Shown: positions 49,713 to 58,515, counted from the stretch's first letter. The stretch: 64,000 bases of DNA from Bacteroidales bacterium (GCA_900769945.1 CAAGIO010000022.1:62001-126000), one strand, 5' to 3'. Made by a program: numbers and translations. Notes: a model not told the origin generated them from the sequence alone.

Positions 49713-50828
49713 ATGAAAAGATTCAAATTCATCTCAAGCCTGATGTTCGCGATGCTTTTCACGGCATTCGTGGGCACGGCCTTCGGCGCACCGGCGGGAA
49801 TCGCCGCACTCGCCCTTTCGCTCATCCCGCAGCCGCAGGGTGTCCTTAAGGTCGGCATCACCCCTGACATCTGGACTAATTACATAGTGGAGAACATCTT
49901 TAAGAATAACGAGTTCCTCCTCCAGTCAATCGACGAGAGCCAGTACGTCCTCTGCGGCGGCGTGGTGCATATCCCGCAGGCTGGGGCGGCGTCAGGCGTC
50001 AAGCGTAACAGGACACTACTTCCGGCGACCATTACACGGCGTAGCGACACCGACGTTACATACGCACTCGACGAGTTTACCACCGACCCTCGTTTCATAC
50101 CTGAAGCCGACAAGGTTGAACTGTCATACGACAAGATGCAGAGCTGCATGACAGAGGATATGTCGTATCTATCGCAGGTCATCGCCGACACCATGCTCTG
50201 GAACTGGCGTCCTCAATGGTATATCAAAGCCTCGAAATTCAAATCAGCCGACTATCTCATTCACGGCACCGGGCTGCGTACAGGCGTATGTGTCGATGAT
50301 TTCGCGAAGGCTAAGGAGGTGTTCGACAAGTGGGGTATTCCAAAGGACGGTCGCCGCGTGATACTCAACACCGAGATGTACAATCAGATCTGCGAGGATG
50401 TGAGAACATCGACACTCATCAACCTCAGTGCTGTATATGACCACGTGAACGGACGCCTTAAGAAGCTCGAAGGCTTTGAGATAGAAGAGAGATCCACGGT
50501 GCTTCTTGCCTCCAACAGTACGCTGTCGGCGGTCAGCGGCAAGTCATACTACAAGTTCACAGGCAGGGATCTCAACTACTCGCCTGAGGATTACGAGAGT
50601 ATTGTTCTCGGCGACAAGTCGGCCGATAACACGGCGTGCGCCATTGGATTATTCTGGCACCCGAACTTCGTGCGCCGTGCCATCGGTACGACAAAGATGT
50701 TCAACAACGACGGAGACCCGACCTACTACGGCGACATCTACTCGTTCCTTCAGAGAGCGGGCGGACGACTCAGCAGAGGCGACGGACGTGGGGCGCTCGG
50801 TATCATCCAGGAATACCACGAATCCTAA
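49713..50828 (+). CDS. Major capsid protein with hydrophobic N-terminus
   Basis: A 371-residue head protein of the Bacteroidales Mu-like type (NYIVENIFKNNEFLLQSIDE; MQSCMTEDMSYLSQVIADTM; LFWHPNFVRRAIGTTKMFNN). The first ~27 residues (SSLMFAMLFTAFVGTAFGAP) look like a signal peptide ending at A-x-A. For a capsid this is odd; it may be a delta region removed by the head protease, or it may target the prohead to the membrane. Follows the decoration gene. Confidence 0.8.
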   Translation: MKRFKFISSLMFAMLFTAFVGTAFGAPAGIAALALSLIPQPQGVLKVGITPDIWTNYIVENIFKNNEFLLQSIDESQYVLCGGVVHIPQAGAASGVKRNRTLLPATITRRSDTDVTYALDEFTTDPRFIPEADKVELSYDKMQSCMTEDMSYLSQVIADTMLWNWRPQWYIKASKFKSADYLIHGTGLRTGVCVDDFAKAKEVFDKWGIPKDGRRVILNTEMYNQICEDVRTSTLINLSAVYDHVNGRLKKLEGFEIEERSTVLLASNSTLSAVSGKSYYKFTGRDLNYSPEDYESIVLGDKSADNTACAIGLFWHPNFVRRAIGTTKMFNNDGDPTYYGDIYSFLQRAGGRLSRGDGRGALGIIQEYHES

Positions 50829-50838
50829 CTGACATGCC

Positions 50839-51276
50839 ATGAAGACAAGCGACAGGGGCATCACAATGATTAAAAGCTTTGAGGGTCTTTCTCTGGAGGC
50901 GTACAGGTGCGCCGCCGGAATATGGACAATCGGCTACGGACACACGAAGGGGGTCCGCACTTGGCAGCGTGTCACCCAAGAGGAAGCTGAAGCCTTGCTC
51001 CGTGATGACATCTGCGATGCTGAAGGAGCCGTCTCACAATGCGGTATTCTCAACCAGAACCAGTTCGACGCCCTTGTGAGCTTCGTCTTCAATGTGGGTT
51101 TAGGCGCGTTCGGGACCTCCACCCTGAAGAAAATGGTGGCGGCAAACCCCAACGATACTCTTATTAAAAACGAAATGATGAAATGGAAGTACGCTACAGT
51201 CAACGGACGCAAGGTCGTCTTGCCAAGTCTGCAAAGCCGACGCATCAAGGAGGCTGAATTGTATTTCACAAAATAA
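50839..51276 (+). CDS. GH24 lysozyme (endolysin)
   Basis: A 145-residue phage lysozyme of GH24. The catalytic triad follows the E-8-(D/C)-5-T rule: Glu15 in KSFEGLSLEAY, Cys24 in YRCAAGIWTIGYGHT replacing Asp, and Thr30. It cuts murein at lysis. No signal or anchor segment is visible, so a holin would be needed. Lies directly upstream of two overlapping membrane genes. Confidence 0.9.
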   Translation: MKTSDRGITMIKSFEGLSLEAYRCAAGIWTIGYGHTKGVRTWQRVTQEEAEALLRDDICDAEGAVSQCGILNQNQFDALVSFVFNVGLGAFGTSTLKKMVAANPNDTLIKNEMMKWKYATVNGRKVVLPSLQSRRIKEAELYFTK

Positions 51277-51284
51277 CAGCCGCT

Positions 51285-51620
51285 ATGGATAAATTCGATT
51301 TCATAAAAGACATAGTACTTGCAGTGACGGCACTTCTCGGAATGTGCGGATGGTTCACCAGCGGACGCAAGCACCGCCGTGAGACCGAGTCCATTGAGGC
51401 TGACAACAAACAGAAAGAAATGGAACTCGCAAAGACCTACGTCAACGAGTTCAAGGAGACTATAGTAAAACCATTGCAAACCGACGTGAGAGGGCTGAAA
51501 CATGAAGTCAACAAGTTACAGAAGGCTATCGATAAGGTCAATGATTGCGAGTACCGCAGTAATTGCCCTGTGCGTGCTGAGTTGCAGAAGCAGCATGACT
51601 CTGACACCGCCAAGGAGTGA
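51285..51620 (+). CDS. Membrane-anchored coiled-coil lysis protein
   Basis: A 111-residue protein: one membrane helix near the N-terminus (IVLAVTALLGMCGWF), then a charged coiled coil (EADNKQKEMELAKTYVNEFK; KHEVNKLQKAIDKV). The shape suits an inner-membrane spanin or holin-like protein. It overlaps the following lipoprotein gene by 80 bases in another frame, similar to Rz/Rz1 in lambda. Assignment is inferred from layout. Confidence 0.6.
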   Translation: MDKFDFIKDIVLAVTALLGMCGWFTSGRKHRRETESIEADNKQKEMELAKTYVNEFKETIVKPLQTDVRGLKHEVNKLQKAIDKVNDCEYRSNCPVRAELQKQHDSDTAKE

Positions 51621-52017
51621 CAGTATTGTTGTGGTGGATAGATGGCGCGACAGCGTCGTCACCATACCGGCGGACTCGGCATGGCTGAAGGCATGGCTCG
51701 AATGCGACAGCACCGGCAAGGTCATGCTTCAGGAACTTAAGGCGGCAAACGGAAGGAACGCATCGTTTACCGTGGTGACATTGACGCCGGTGGGATACGG
51801 CTCACTCATGGAGGTCGGATGCAATACCGACAGCCTGGAGCTGCTGCTGAAGATACGCGAGCAGACAATAGAGCGATTGGAGCGGAACGTCAATTACATT
51901 GAAGTGGAAAAGCCGCTCACGTGGTGGGAAGCAACACAGGTAAGACTTGGCCGTCTGTTCCTGATGATAGTGGCGGCTCTGGCTGTTCTGATGACAGTTA
52001 AAAAGATTTTAAAATAA
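51541..52017 (+). CDS. Lipoprotein with C-terminal membrane segment, spanin-like
   Basis: A 158-residue protein from ATG 51541: a signal peptide with lipobox (IALCVLSC), a soluble middle, a coiled-coil stretch (LELLLKIREQTIERLERNVN) and a membrane helix at the end (LFLMIVAALAVLM). Having both a lipid anchor and a membrane helix fits a one-component spanin bridging the two membranes. It overlaps the previous gene in another frame. The longer upstream start would hide the signal peptide. Confidence 0.6.
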   Translation: MIASTAVIALCVLSCRSSMTLTPPRSDSIVVVDRWRDSVVTIPADSAWLKAWLECDSTGKVMLQELKAANGRNASFTVVTLTPVGYGSLMEVGCNTDSLELLLKIREQTIERLERNVNYIEVEKPLTWWEATQVRLGRLFLMIVAALAVLMTVKKILK

Positions 52018-52028
52018 ATTCAAAAAAG

Positions 52029-53237
52029 ATGTTACCATACGTAAAAATAGAGTTCGCCAACGGCGCGCTCGGCGCTACAGAGCCGATGGAAGACGGCGTG
52101 GCAGGCCTTGTGGCGACAGGCGTGGCCGTGGCCAGCAAGTTCGTGCTGGACACCCCGTACCTCGTCAACAGACTCGGTGACCTCGCCAACCTCGGCATCA
52201 CCTCTGATGCGTCGGACGCCAACGCCGTCATCTACAAGGCGGTGAAAGAGTTCTACGACGAGGCACCGGAAGGAACGAAGCTGTGGATTCTCGCCGCACC
52301 CGACACCGAAGGCCAGGACGACCTCGTTGACAAGACCAAGGCCGGCAACGCCAAGAAACTCATAGAGGCCGCCAACGGCTCGATAAGAATATTGTTTGTG
52401 GCGGTGAAAGACCCGTCGGACTACACTCCTGTCACAACAACGGGCATCGACGGCGTGACGAGAACCGCGATAACAAACGCGCAGGGATTGGCGGAATGGG
52501 CGACGGAGAACCTGTTCGCTCCATTGTTCGTCATCCTCGAAGGGAGACACTACACAGGCGATACCGCCACATTGGTTTCCAACCCTATAAACGACGGCGA
52601 CGACAACCGCGTGTGCGTGGTCATAGGCGACACCGTGGCTGGCAGTGAAGGCGCGGCGGTGGGTCTCTTGGCGGGACGCTGCGCGAGAATACCTGTCCAG
52701 CGTTCGATAGCACGCGTACGCACAGGCTCGATCAAAGCCACGACAATGTATGTCGGCTCCGTCGCCGCCGAACTTGGCGACCCAGCGACCATCAGCGACA
52801 GCGGATTTATCTGCCCGCGCACATTCGTAGGCAAGGGCGGCTACTTCTGGAGTGACGACAAGCTCGCCACAACCCCGTCGGACGACTACGCGCTCATCCC
52901 ACGCCGCCGCGTGATCGACAAGGCGTACAGGATCGCATATCAGACACTCGTGAACGAGATTTCCGACGAGGTGCCGGTCACTGACGACGGCAAGATCTCG
53001 GCACCTGTCGTGAAGTCTATCCAGACGGCGGTAGAGTCGGCAATCATCAACAACATGACGTCGTACGGCAACTTGGGCAACGATCCAAGCGACGCTAACG
53101 ACATGGGCGTGGAGTGCTACATCAACCCCGACCAGAACGTGGTGGCCACTTCGAGGCTCGAAGTCAGTGTCAGGGTGAAGCCGCACGGATACACCAAGTA
53201 CATCGATGTGACACTCGGATTCAAGGTCAACCAGTAA
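52029..53237 (+). CDS. Tail sheath protein, DUF2586
   Basis: A 402-residue DUF2586 protein (LYVKIEFANGALG-like start, MLPYVKIEFANGALGATEP; GSEGAAVGLLAGRCARIPVQ; AYRIAYQTLVNEISDEVPVT). DUF2586 is the contractile-tail sheath of Bacteroidales Mu-like phages. So this is a myovirus-type tail. Followed by the tube gene after 13 bases. Confidence 0.88.
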   Translation: MLPYVKIEFANGALGATEPMEDGVAGLVATGVAVASKFVLDTPYLVNRLGDLANLGITSDASDANAVIYKAVKEFYDEAPEGTKLWILAAPDTEGQDDLVDKTKAGNAKKLIEAANGSIRILFVAVKDPSDYTPVTTTGIDGVTRTAITNAQGLAEWATENLFAPLFVILEGRHYTGDTATLVSNPINDGDDNRVCVVIGDTVAGSEGAAVGLLAGRCARIPVQRSIARVRTGSIKATTMYVGSVAAELGDPATISDSGFICPRTFVGKGGYFWSDDKLATTPSDDYALIPRRRVIDKAYRIAYQTLVNEISDEVPVTDDGKISAPVVKSIQTAVESAIINNMTSYGNLGNDPSDANDMGVECYINPDQNVVATSRLEVSVRVKPHGYTKYIDVTLGFKVNQ

Positions 53238-53250
53238 AAAAGGAGGAAAC

Positions 53251-53661
53251 ATGTTCAATTCAAGAGAATACGAATGGGCTGATGTGACTCTGCTTCTCGG
53301 CGGCAAGGACATCACGGGCGTAAGGGGTGTCAAGTACACCATCAAGCAGGAGAAGGAGACGGTCTATGGCAAGGGCAACGAACCGATCGCCATACAGAAG
53401 GGCAACAAGTCGTACGAGGGTGAGATCACCATGCTCCAGAGCGAGTTAGAGACTATCCGCCTCAATGGTGGCGGCTCTATCCTCAGCCTGCAGTTAGATG
53501 CGGTGGTGGCCTACGGCAACCCGGCTAACGGCGACGTGATGATCACGGACGTCATACAGGGCATACAGTTCACCGAGGAGCCCCACGAGCTGAAACAGGG
53601 GGACAAGCAGATGGAGGTCACCCTGCCGTTCATCGCGCTGCGCGTAAAGAAGGCATTGTAA
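53251..53661 (+). CDS. Tail tube protein
   Basis: A 136-residue tube-like protein (WADVTLLLGGKDITGVRGVK; KGNKSYEGEITMLQSELETI; FTEEPHELKQGDKQMEV). It is beta-rich and of the size of Mu-type tube proteins. Position between sheath and tail chaperone is standard. Preceded by AAAGGAGG, a good ribosome-binding site. Confidence 0.8.
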   Translation: MFNSREYEWADVTLLLGGKDITGVRGVKYTIKQEKETVYGKGNEPIAIQKGNKSYEGEITMLQSELETIRLNGGGSILSLQLDAVVAYGNPANGDVMITDVIQGIQFTEEPHELKQGDKQMEVTLPFIALRVKKAL

Positions 53662-53673
53662 AAACACAGTCCC

Positions 53674-53703
53674 CGCCTGTCATGTTTTCCATGATGACGG
53701 GCG
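53674..53703 (+). other. Intergenic hairpin between tube and chaperone genes
   Basis: CGCCTGTCAT (53674-53683) pairs 9 of 10 with ATGACGGGCG (53694-53703), loop 10 bases. No T-run follows, so it may slow or stabilise transcripts and so set the tube-to-chaperone ratio. Confidence 0.5.
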
Positions 53704-53752
53704 AGGGCTGTTAAGTGAAAGTTATAAAGTTAAAAAGTTAAAGGACATCAAG

Positions 53753-54067
53753 ATGGAAGACAACAAGACATTGGTGGGACAGGCCGCACCGGAACAGATT
53801 GAGGCCTGGAAGAAGAAGCACGGCGACATCTACGCCGTAAAATGTGACGGACACGTCGCATATCTGAAGAAGCCGAGCCGCAAGGCTATCAGCTACGCAT
53901 CGGTGGCCGGCAAGACCGACCCGATAAAATTCAACGAGGCCATTCTGAACGACTGCTTCATCGGAGGCAGCGAGGCGGTGAAGACGGACGACGGACTGTT
54001 TTTGGGCGTGTCTGCTAAATTGGCGGAACTCATCGAGGTAAAGGAGGCTGAGCTGGAAAAGCTTTAG
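53753..54067 (+). CDS. Tail assembly chaperone, short form
   Basis: A 104-residue helical protein (AAPEQIEAWKKKHGDIYAVK; LKKPSRKAISYASVAGKTDP; IEVKEAELEKL). It sits between tube and tape-measure genes, the place of the gpG/GT-type chaperones. The stop is immediately followed by a second frame that stays open for 57 codons, as expected for a -1 frameshift product. See 54061-54234. Confidence 0.8.
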   Translation: MEDNKTLVGQAAPEQIEAWKKKHGDIYAVKCDGHVAYLKKPSRKAISYASVAGKTDPIKFNEAILNDCFIGGSEAVKTDDGLFLGVSAKLAELIEVKEAELEKL

Positions 54068-54234
54068 CGGCTGCCGAGGTCGGCGACGGCGACGGGTTGC
54101 GCAAGGTCAACGCACAGCTGCGCTACTACATGCACGTGACTGACCCCGACAGCCTGAGCGACACGGAATGGGCGATGCTCGTGAAGGAACTCGAATGGGT
54201 GAGGAAAGAAGAGGCTAAGAGGTGTACTCCATGA
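54061..54234 (+). CDS. Frameshift extension of tail chaperone
   Basis: In the -1 frame after GAA AAG (54056-54061) the sequence reads ALAAAEVGDGDGLRKVNAQL, then RYYMHVTDPDSLSDTEWAML and VKELEWVRKEEAKR to TGA 54234. It has no start codon of its own in a suitable place. A slip of the tRNA on A-AAG would make the long chaperone. The W-A-M-L and K-E-L-E-W content is typical of the second half of such chaperones. Confidence 0.7.
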   Translation, partial: ALAAAEVGDGDGLRKVNAQLRYYMHVTDPDSLSDTEWAMLVKELEWVRKEEAKRCTP

Positions 54235-54436
54235 TGATGATAAAGGCAAGTAAGGTGTAAAGTATTAAAGCGAGGATAATCAGTGTCCACCCAAGAAAAG
54301 GACGTGTCTTTATTGTTTCGGCACCACACAGAAAAGGGGCGAACGGGAGTAACAGCAACACCGGCAGCTTTTTCAGCAACATTCCGACAAAGACTATCAC
54401 CAAGTAAAAAAACACTATTACTTCAACAAGTACCAT
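54215..54436 (-). CDS. Opposite-strand small membrane protein (moron)
   Basis: A 73-residue protein with two membrane helices (VEVIVFFYLVIVFVGML; GWTLIILALILYTLLAFII), coded against the tail genes between the chaperone and tape measure. It has its own consensus promoter (CAAAGATA at 54457-54464 is TATCTTTG on the minus strand, 21 bases before the ATG). So it could be expressed in the lysogen, for example in superinfection exclusion. Not recognised. Confidence 0.65.
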   Translation of the reverse strand: MVLVEVIVFFYLVIVFVGMLLKKLPVLLLLPFAPFLCGAETIKTRPFLGWTLIILALILYTLLAFIIIMEYTS

Positions 54437-54456
54437 ATCAATGATTTAACAGGCTG

Positions 54457-54464
54457 CAAAGATA
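54457..54464 (-). promoter_or_regulatory. Promoter of the opposite-strand membrane gene
   Basis: TATCTTTG on the minus strand, 21 bases before the ATG at 54436. A full TAnnTTTG match. Confidence 0.65.
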
Positions 54465-54478
54465 AATAAAAAACTCAA

Positions 54479-56392
54479 ATGGCGGACAATATTCTTACAT
54501 ATATTCTGGAGCTTCAGGATAAAATCTCACCGAAACTCAAGGTTATCAATATCAGCAATGACAAGATGCTTGAGAAGTGGTCGGAGATTCAGGTGAAGAT
54601 GAACGCCGCCAGGAAGAGTATGTCCGACACCGGCAACAGCATCGGCTCGCTCAATGAGAAGATTGCCGCCTTGAGGATGCAGCGCGAGTGGATTCCCGCC
54701 AGTAACACGGCGGCCATACGAGCCACCAATCATGAAATACAACGTCTTGAAAAGGAGGTGCAGCGTCTTGAGAGTCTCGACGGCGGCAAGTTCAAGAAGT
54801 GGATGAACGACATCACTGGGAGCATCCCGGCTCTTGTCAATCCGTTGTCGATGATTGGAACAGGCATGGTGCTGTCGGTGAAAAAGGGAATGGAAACCGA
54901 GCTTCAGAAGCAGAACATCACCTCCCTGCTTGCCGGTGACACAGTGGCGGCTGATACACTTTTCGGACAGATTTCGGAATACGGCAAGAAGACCATTTAC
55001 GATAAAGCCGGGCTTATCGACGCTCAGAAGACAATGATGTCTTTCGGATTAAGCGGAGAGACGGCTTTTAAAACCCTGAAACAGATTGGCGATATCGCTA
55101 TGGGTGATGCTAACAAGATGCAGTCGCTTTCCCTCGCTTTCTCACAGGCCACGAGTGCCGGTAAGCTGCAAGGCCAAGACCTTATGCAGCTCATCAACGC
55201 CGGTTTCAACCCTCTGCAGGTTATAAGTGAACATACCGGAAAGAGTATGTCACAGCTGAAGGACGAAATGAGTAAAGGTCAGATTTCAGCCGAGATGCTC
55301 GCACAGGCGTTCACATGGGCAACCGAGGAGGGCGGTCTGTTCTATCAGGGAGCGGAGAAAGCAGGACAGACATTGTCTGGAAGAATGAATCAAATGAAAG
55401 ACTCCGTTGATGAAATGCTTGTCGCTGTCTTCGGAGCTATCGAACCCATCCTTTCGCCTTTGGTTGATTTCGCCACAAAAGCTATTTCCGCAATCGGGAA
55501 CGGAATCTCCCGAGTTATCGGATGGTTTAAAAAAGGAGGCACCGGTGCTACCGTATTCGGAATAGCACTGGGCTCACTCGCTGCTGGTCTTGTGGCGATG
55601 AAGGTGCAAGCACTTGCAGCAGCAGCTGCAGTCAAGATAAAGGCCGCGTTTGACGCGATGGCAACAGTCTCCACGCTCGGCTTTAAAGCCGCGATGGATG
55701 CTCTTAACCTATCGTTCCTCGCCAGCCCAATATTTTGGATTGTGGCAGCTGTTGTCGCTCTGGTGGCCGCAATCGCCTACGTTATTTACAAGACCGAGGG
55801 TTGGGGTAAGACATGGCACAACGTGACGGAGTACTGCAAACTGTCATTCCAACAAATGGGAGAATGGCTCCGCCTGAAATGGCTCCAGATAGCTGACTTC
55901 TTCATGACAGGCTTTGAGACCATTGAAATAGGATGGTACAAGCTCCAGTCATTGTGGGACAGCGACGCAGTTTCAGCCGGTCTTAACAAAATCCAGCAGG
56001 CTCGCGACCAACGTGCCGCGGAGATTGCTGATGCTCAAAACAAGGTTGATGAGCTGGCCGCCAAACGTCAGGAGATGAAGGTTTGGGAGGTTACATGGAA
56101 CTCCGACAAAAAGCTGTCAGATGTAACCGGCGGCGTCAAGTCCAAACTCGGCATCAACAGCCAACTTGCCGACAATGTCAACGGCGAAGGCGGTGGCGGC
56201 GGTGGTGACGAAGCAGGAAAGGCAGCTAATGCAGTGGCCACAGGCGGCACACGCAACACTCAAATAACAATCAACCTCGGCAAGATGGCAGACATCAACT
56301 TCAACGGCAGTGTCGGCGAGAACGCAGAGGACATTGAGAAAAAGTTCGAGGAACTGTTCCTTAGGGTTTTATTCATGGCACAAAACGCATAG
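54479..56392 (+). CDS. Tape measure protein
   Basis: A 637-residue tail length protein. The N-terminus is coiled coil (IRATNHEIQRLEKEVQRLES), followed by the tape-measure core (IYDKAGLIDAQKTMMSFGLS; LQGQDLMQLINAGFNPLQVI), a membrane-like region (FGIALGSLAAGLVAMKVQAL; WIVAAVVALVAAIAYVIY) and a glycine-rich tail. It sets tail length and may help DNA entry. Two bases before the next gene. Confidence 0.92.
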   Translation: MADNILTYILELQDKISPKLKVINISNDKMLEKWSEIQVKMNAARKSMSDTGNSIGSLNEKIAALRMQREWIPASNTAAIRATNHEIQRLEKEVQRLESLDGGKFKKWMNDITGSIPALVNPLSMIGTGMVLSVKKGMETELQKQNITSLLAGDTVAADTLFGQISEYGKKTIYDKAGLIDAQKTMMSFGLSGETAFKTLKQIGDIAMGDANKMQSLSLAFSQATSAGKLQGQDLMQLINAGFNPLQVISEHTGKSMSQLKDEMSKGQISAEMLAQAFTWATEEGGLFYQGAEKAGQTLSGRMNQMKDSVDEMLVAVFGAIEPILSPLVDFATKAISAIGNGISRVIGWFKKGGTGATVFGIALGSLAAGLVAMKVQALAAAAAVKIKAAFDAMATVSTLGFKAAMDALNLSFLASPIFWIVAAVVALVAAIAYVIYKTEGWGKTWHNVTEYCKLSFQQMGEWLRLKWLQIADFFMTGFETIEIGWYKLQSLWDSDAVSAGLNKIQQARDQRAAEIADAQNKVDELAAKRQEMKVWEVTWNSDKKLSDVTGGVKSKLGINSQLADNVNGEGGGGGGDEAGKAANAVATGGTRNTQITINLGKMADINFNGSVGENAEDIEKKFEELFLRVLFMAQNA

Positions 56393-56394
56393 AC

Positions 56395-57018
56395 ATGGAA
56401 GCAAAAGACATACTCAACCCATTAGCCTTCATCAACGAGGAGACGAATATCGCCAAAATAACGCAGAACGCACTCGGCTACGCACAGCCGATGGTGCTGC
56501 CGTTCCGCAACATCGTCGTGGTCACCGGCAAGGCCGCGGACATCGGCACCAACCCGGTCGTAGAGGCGAAGTCGCGCCAGGCACTATCGATGCTCGGAGA
56601 GACGTTCTTTCAGTGTCCTGTGTCGTTCAACATTGACGGCGGGCAGTGGACGCTGCCGATTGACCCTCTCATCTCGGTGAGCAGCAAGAACGTCATCAAA
56701 AGGCGCTACGTGAGCAAGTCGAAGATGCGCGGTAGTATCAAGGAGTGCTGGAGTCAGGACGACTGCGAAGTAACCATTGCCGGCGTGATCATAGGCACCG
56801 ACGCCACCGACTGTTCCGACAAGGTGTCGAAACTTCGCGAAATATGCGAAAAAGCCGAGGCGGTGGAGATAGTGTGCGAATACCTCAACTCCACCTTCGG
56901 CATCAGCCGGATAGCGGTGGAGAGCTGCGACTTCCCGTTCACAAAGGGTATGGATAGCCAGTCTTTCACCATCAAGGCCTTCAGCGATGAAGGCTACGAA
57001 CTGTTGGAGGAGGTTTAG
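56395..57018 (+). CDS. Tail/baseplate protein (DUF6046-like)
   Basis: A 207-residue protein starting MEAKDILNPLAFINEETNIA, with WTLPIDPLISVSSKNVIKRR and EDDCEVTIAGVIIGTDA-like segment (DDCEVTIAGVIIGTD). Its position between tape measure and hub, and the pattern, match DUF6046 of Bacteroidales phages, thought to be the adaptor of the baseplate hub (like Mu gp43/gp45 neighbours). No biochemical role known. Confidence 0.65.
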   Translation: MEAKDILNPLAFINEETNIAKITQNALGYAQPMVLPFRNIVVVTGKAADIGTNPVVEAKSRQALSMLGETFFQCPVSFNIDGGQWTLPIDPLISVSSKNVIKRRYVSKSKMRGSIKECWSQDDCEVTIAGVIIGTDATDCSDKVSKLREICEKAEAVEIVCEYLNSTFGISRIAVESCDFPFTKGMDSQSFTIKAFSDEGYELLEEV

Positions 57019-57019
57019 G

Positions 57020-57979
57020 ATGTACAGTATGAGTTGGGATATAAGGATTGGCGGTTACAGGCTCAGGACGCTTGAGATGGTTACCATAAAACGCTCGGTG
57101 GAGCTGCTGAGCGACACGGCCACGATAGTCATCCCGGCGACGGTGTTCAACCGCGCCATCGAGGTTGAGGGAAAGCTGAAGGTTGGCGACGCCGTGGAGA
57201 TACGGCTCGGCTATGACGACAGTCTTCAAACAGAGTTTACGGGATATTTGAAAAGCATTAAAACAGACGGCGGAAGCCTCACGCTCGAATGTGAGGATGG
57301 CATCTATCTCTTCAGGAAGTCGCTCAATGACGAGGAGCTGAAGAATGTGAACGTCAGCGCGATATTGCAGAAGGTTTGCTCGCAGGTGGGCGGATTCTCG
57401 GTGTCGTGCGACTACGACTTCAGCTACGACAAGTTCGTCATCAGCAACGCGACGGGCTACGACGTGCTTAAGAAGATACAGGATGAGGCATCGCCTAACA
57501 TCTACCTCAAGGACAGCGTGCTTCACGTTCATCCGCAGTATGCGGAGATATTCGGCGAGGCGCGGTACGACTTCTCGAAGAACATCGAGCGCGAAGGCAC
57601 TGATCTGAAATACAAGTCGGCGGACGACAGGAAACTTATGGTTGTGGTCGAGAGCAAGGACCCTACGGGCAAGACCATCAGTGTGGAGAAAGGTACTACC
57701 GGCGGCGACAAGATGACGATAAAGATGTCGGGGGTGACATTAAGGCCATCGCTGGAGGCAAAGGCGCAGCAGGTGTTGGAACAGAAGGTCTATACCGGCT
57801 ATGAGGGCAACTTCCAGGCATGGCTGCTGCCATACGTCGATGCCGGATATAAGGTGGTGATTAGCGACCCCGACTATGAATACAAGGACGGCGCATACTA
57901 CGTGACGGGCGTGGAGACCACGTTCTCGCGGAACGGCGGCGTGAGGAAGGTGACACTCGGAAAAAGGATAGGACGATGA
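57020..57979 (+). CDS. Baseplate hub, gpD-like
   Basis: A 319-residue protein starting MYSMSWDIRIGGYRLRTLEM. It resembles the P2 gpD / VgrG gp27-like hub (FTGYLKSIKTDGGSLTLECE; NATGYDVLKKIQDEASPNIY; HVHPQYAEIFGEARYDF). The hub links tube and spike. ATG 57020 lies 2 bases after the previous stop; the frame is open slightly upstream within that gene. Overlaps the spike gene by 4 bases. Confidence 0.8.
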   Translation: MYSMSWDIRIGGYRLRTLEMVTIKRSVELLSDTATIVIPATVFNRAIEVEGKLKVGDAVEIRLGYDDSLQTEFTGYLKSIKTDGGSLTLECEDGIYLFRKSLNDEELKNVNVSAILQKVCSQVGGFSVSCDYDFSYDKFVISNATGYDVLKKIQDEASPNIYLKDSVLHVHPQYAEIFGEARYDFSKNIEREGTDLKYKSADDRKLMVVVESKDPTGKTISVEKGTTGGDKMTIKMSGVTLRPSLEAKAQQVLEQKVYTGYEGNFQAWLLPYVDAGYKVVISDPDYEYKDGAYYVTGVETTFSRNGGVRKVTLGKRIGR

Positions 57980-58512
57980 ACAGGAGTAAGGAAATAAAAG
58001 AGCTGTTGAAAGACATAGTCGGCGGCAACGGTCTGCCACTTGTCATCGGTGAGGTGGTCTCAGTTGAAAGCGAGACATGCACGGTGAGGGTGGCGGGCCG
58101 CGTGACCGTCGGCGACGTGAGGCTTAACGCCTCTGCGGACGGCAACGATGGAAACATACTGGTGAAGCCGGTAGTGGGCAGCATAGTGCTGATGTCTGAC
58201 CTCAGCGGCGGCGACCTGCGCGAATTAGTCGTGACGGCGTGGTCGGAGATCGACACGGTGACGGTGAAGCTCAAGGGTGATGTCATCATTAATGGCGGAG
58301 GGAATGAAGGTATCGTGAAGGTCATTGAACTGACAGAAAAACTCAACAACATTGAAAAAGACATCAATGTGTTGAAAAACAAATTTTTATCGTGGGTTCC
58401 GACTGTGTATGACGGCGGTGCCGCACTTAAGGCACTGGCTACAGACTGGGCTTCGCAACAACTGATGGAGACACAGCAGAAAGACATAGAAGATGAACGA
58501 ATAAAACACTGA
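57976..58512 (+). CDS. Baseplate spike, gpV/OB-fold protein
   Basis: A 178-residue protein with an OB-like domain (IGEVVSVESETCTVRVAGRV; VKPVVGSIVLMSDLSGG) and a short beta-helix-like repeat (VKLKGDVIINGGGNEGIVKV), then a coiled coil. It is the size and order of gpV-type membrane-piercing spikes. Overlaps the hub gene by 4 bases. Confidence 0.78.
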   Translation: MNRSKEIKELLKDIVGGNGLPLVIGEVVSVESETCTVRVAGRVTVGDVRLNASADGNDGNILVKPVVGSIVLMSDLSGGDLRELVVTAWSEIDTVTVKLKGDVIINGGGNEGIVKVIELTEKLNNIEKDINVLKNKFLSWVPTVYDGGAALKALATDWASQQLMETQQKDIEDERIKH

Positions 58513-58515
58513 TTT

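Noticed and set aside
52032..53345. 437-codon minus-strand frame opposite the sheath gene
   Set aside because: Antisense of a clear DUF2586 gene, with histidine/valine-rich composition typical of shadow frames.
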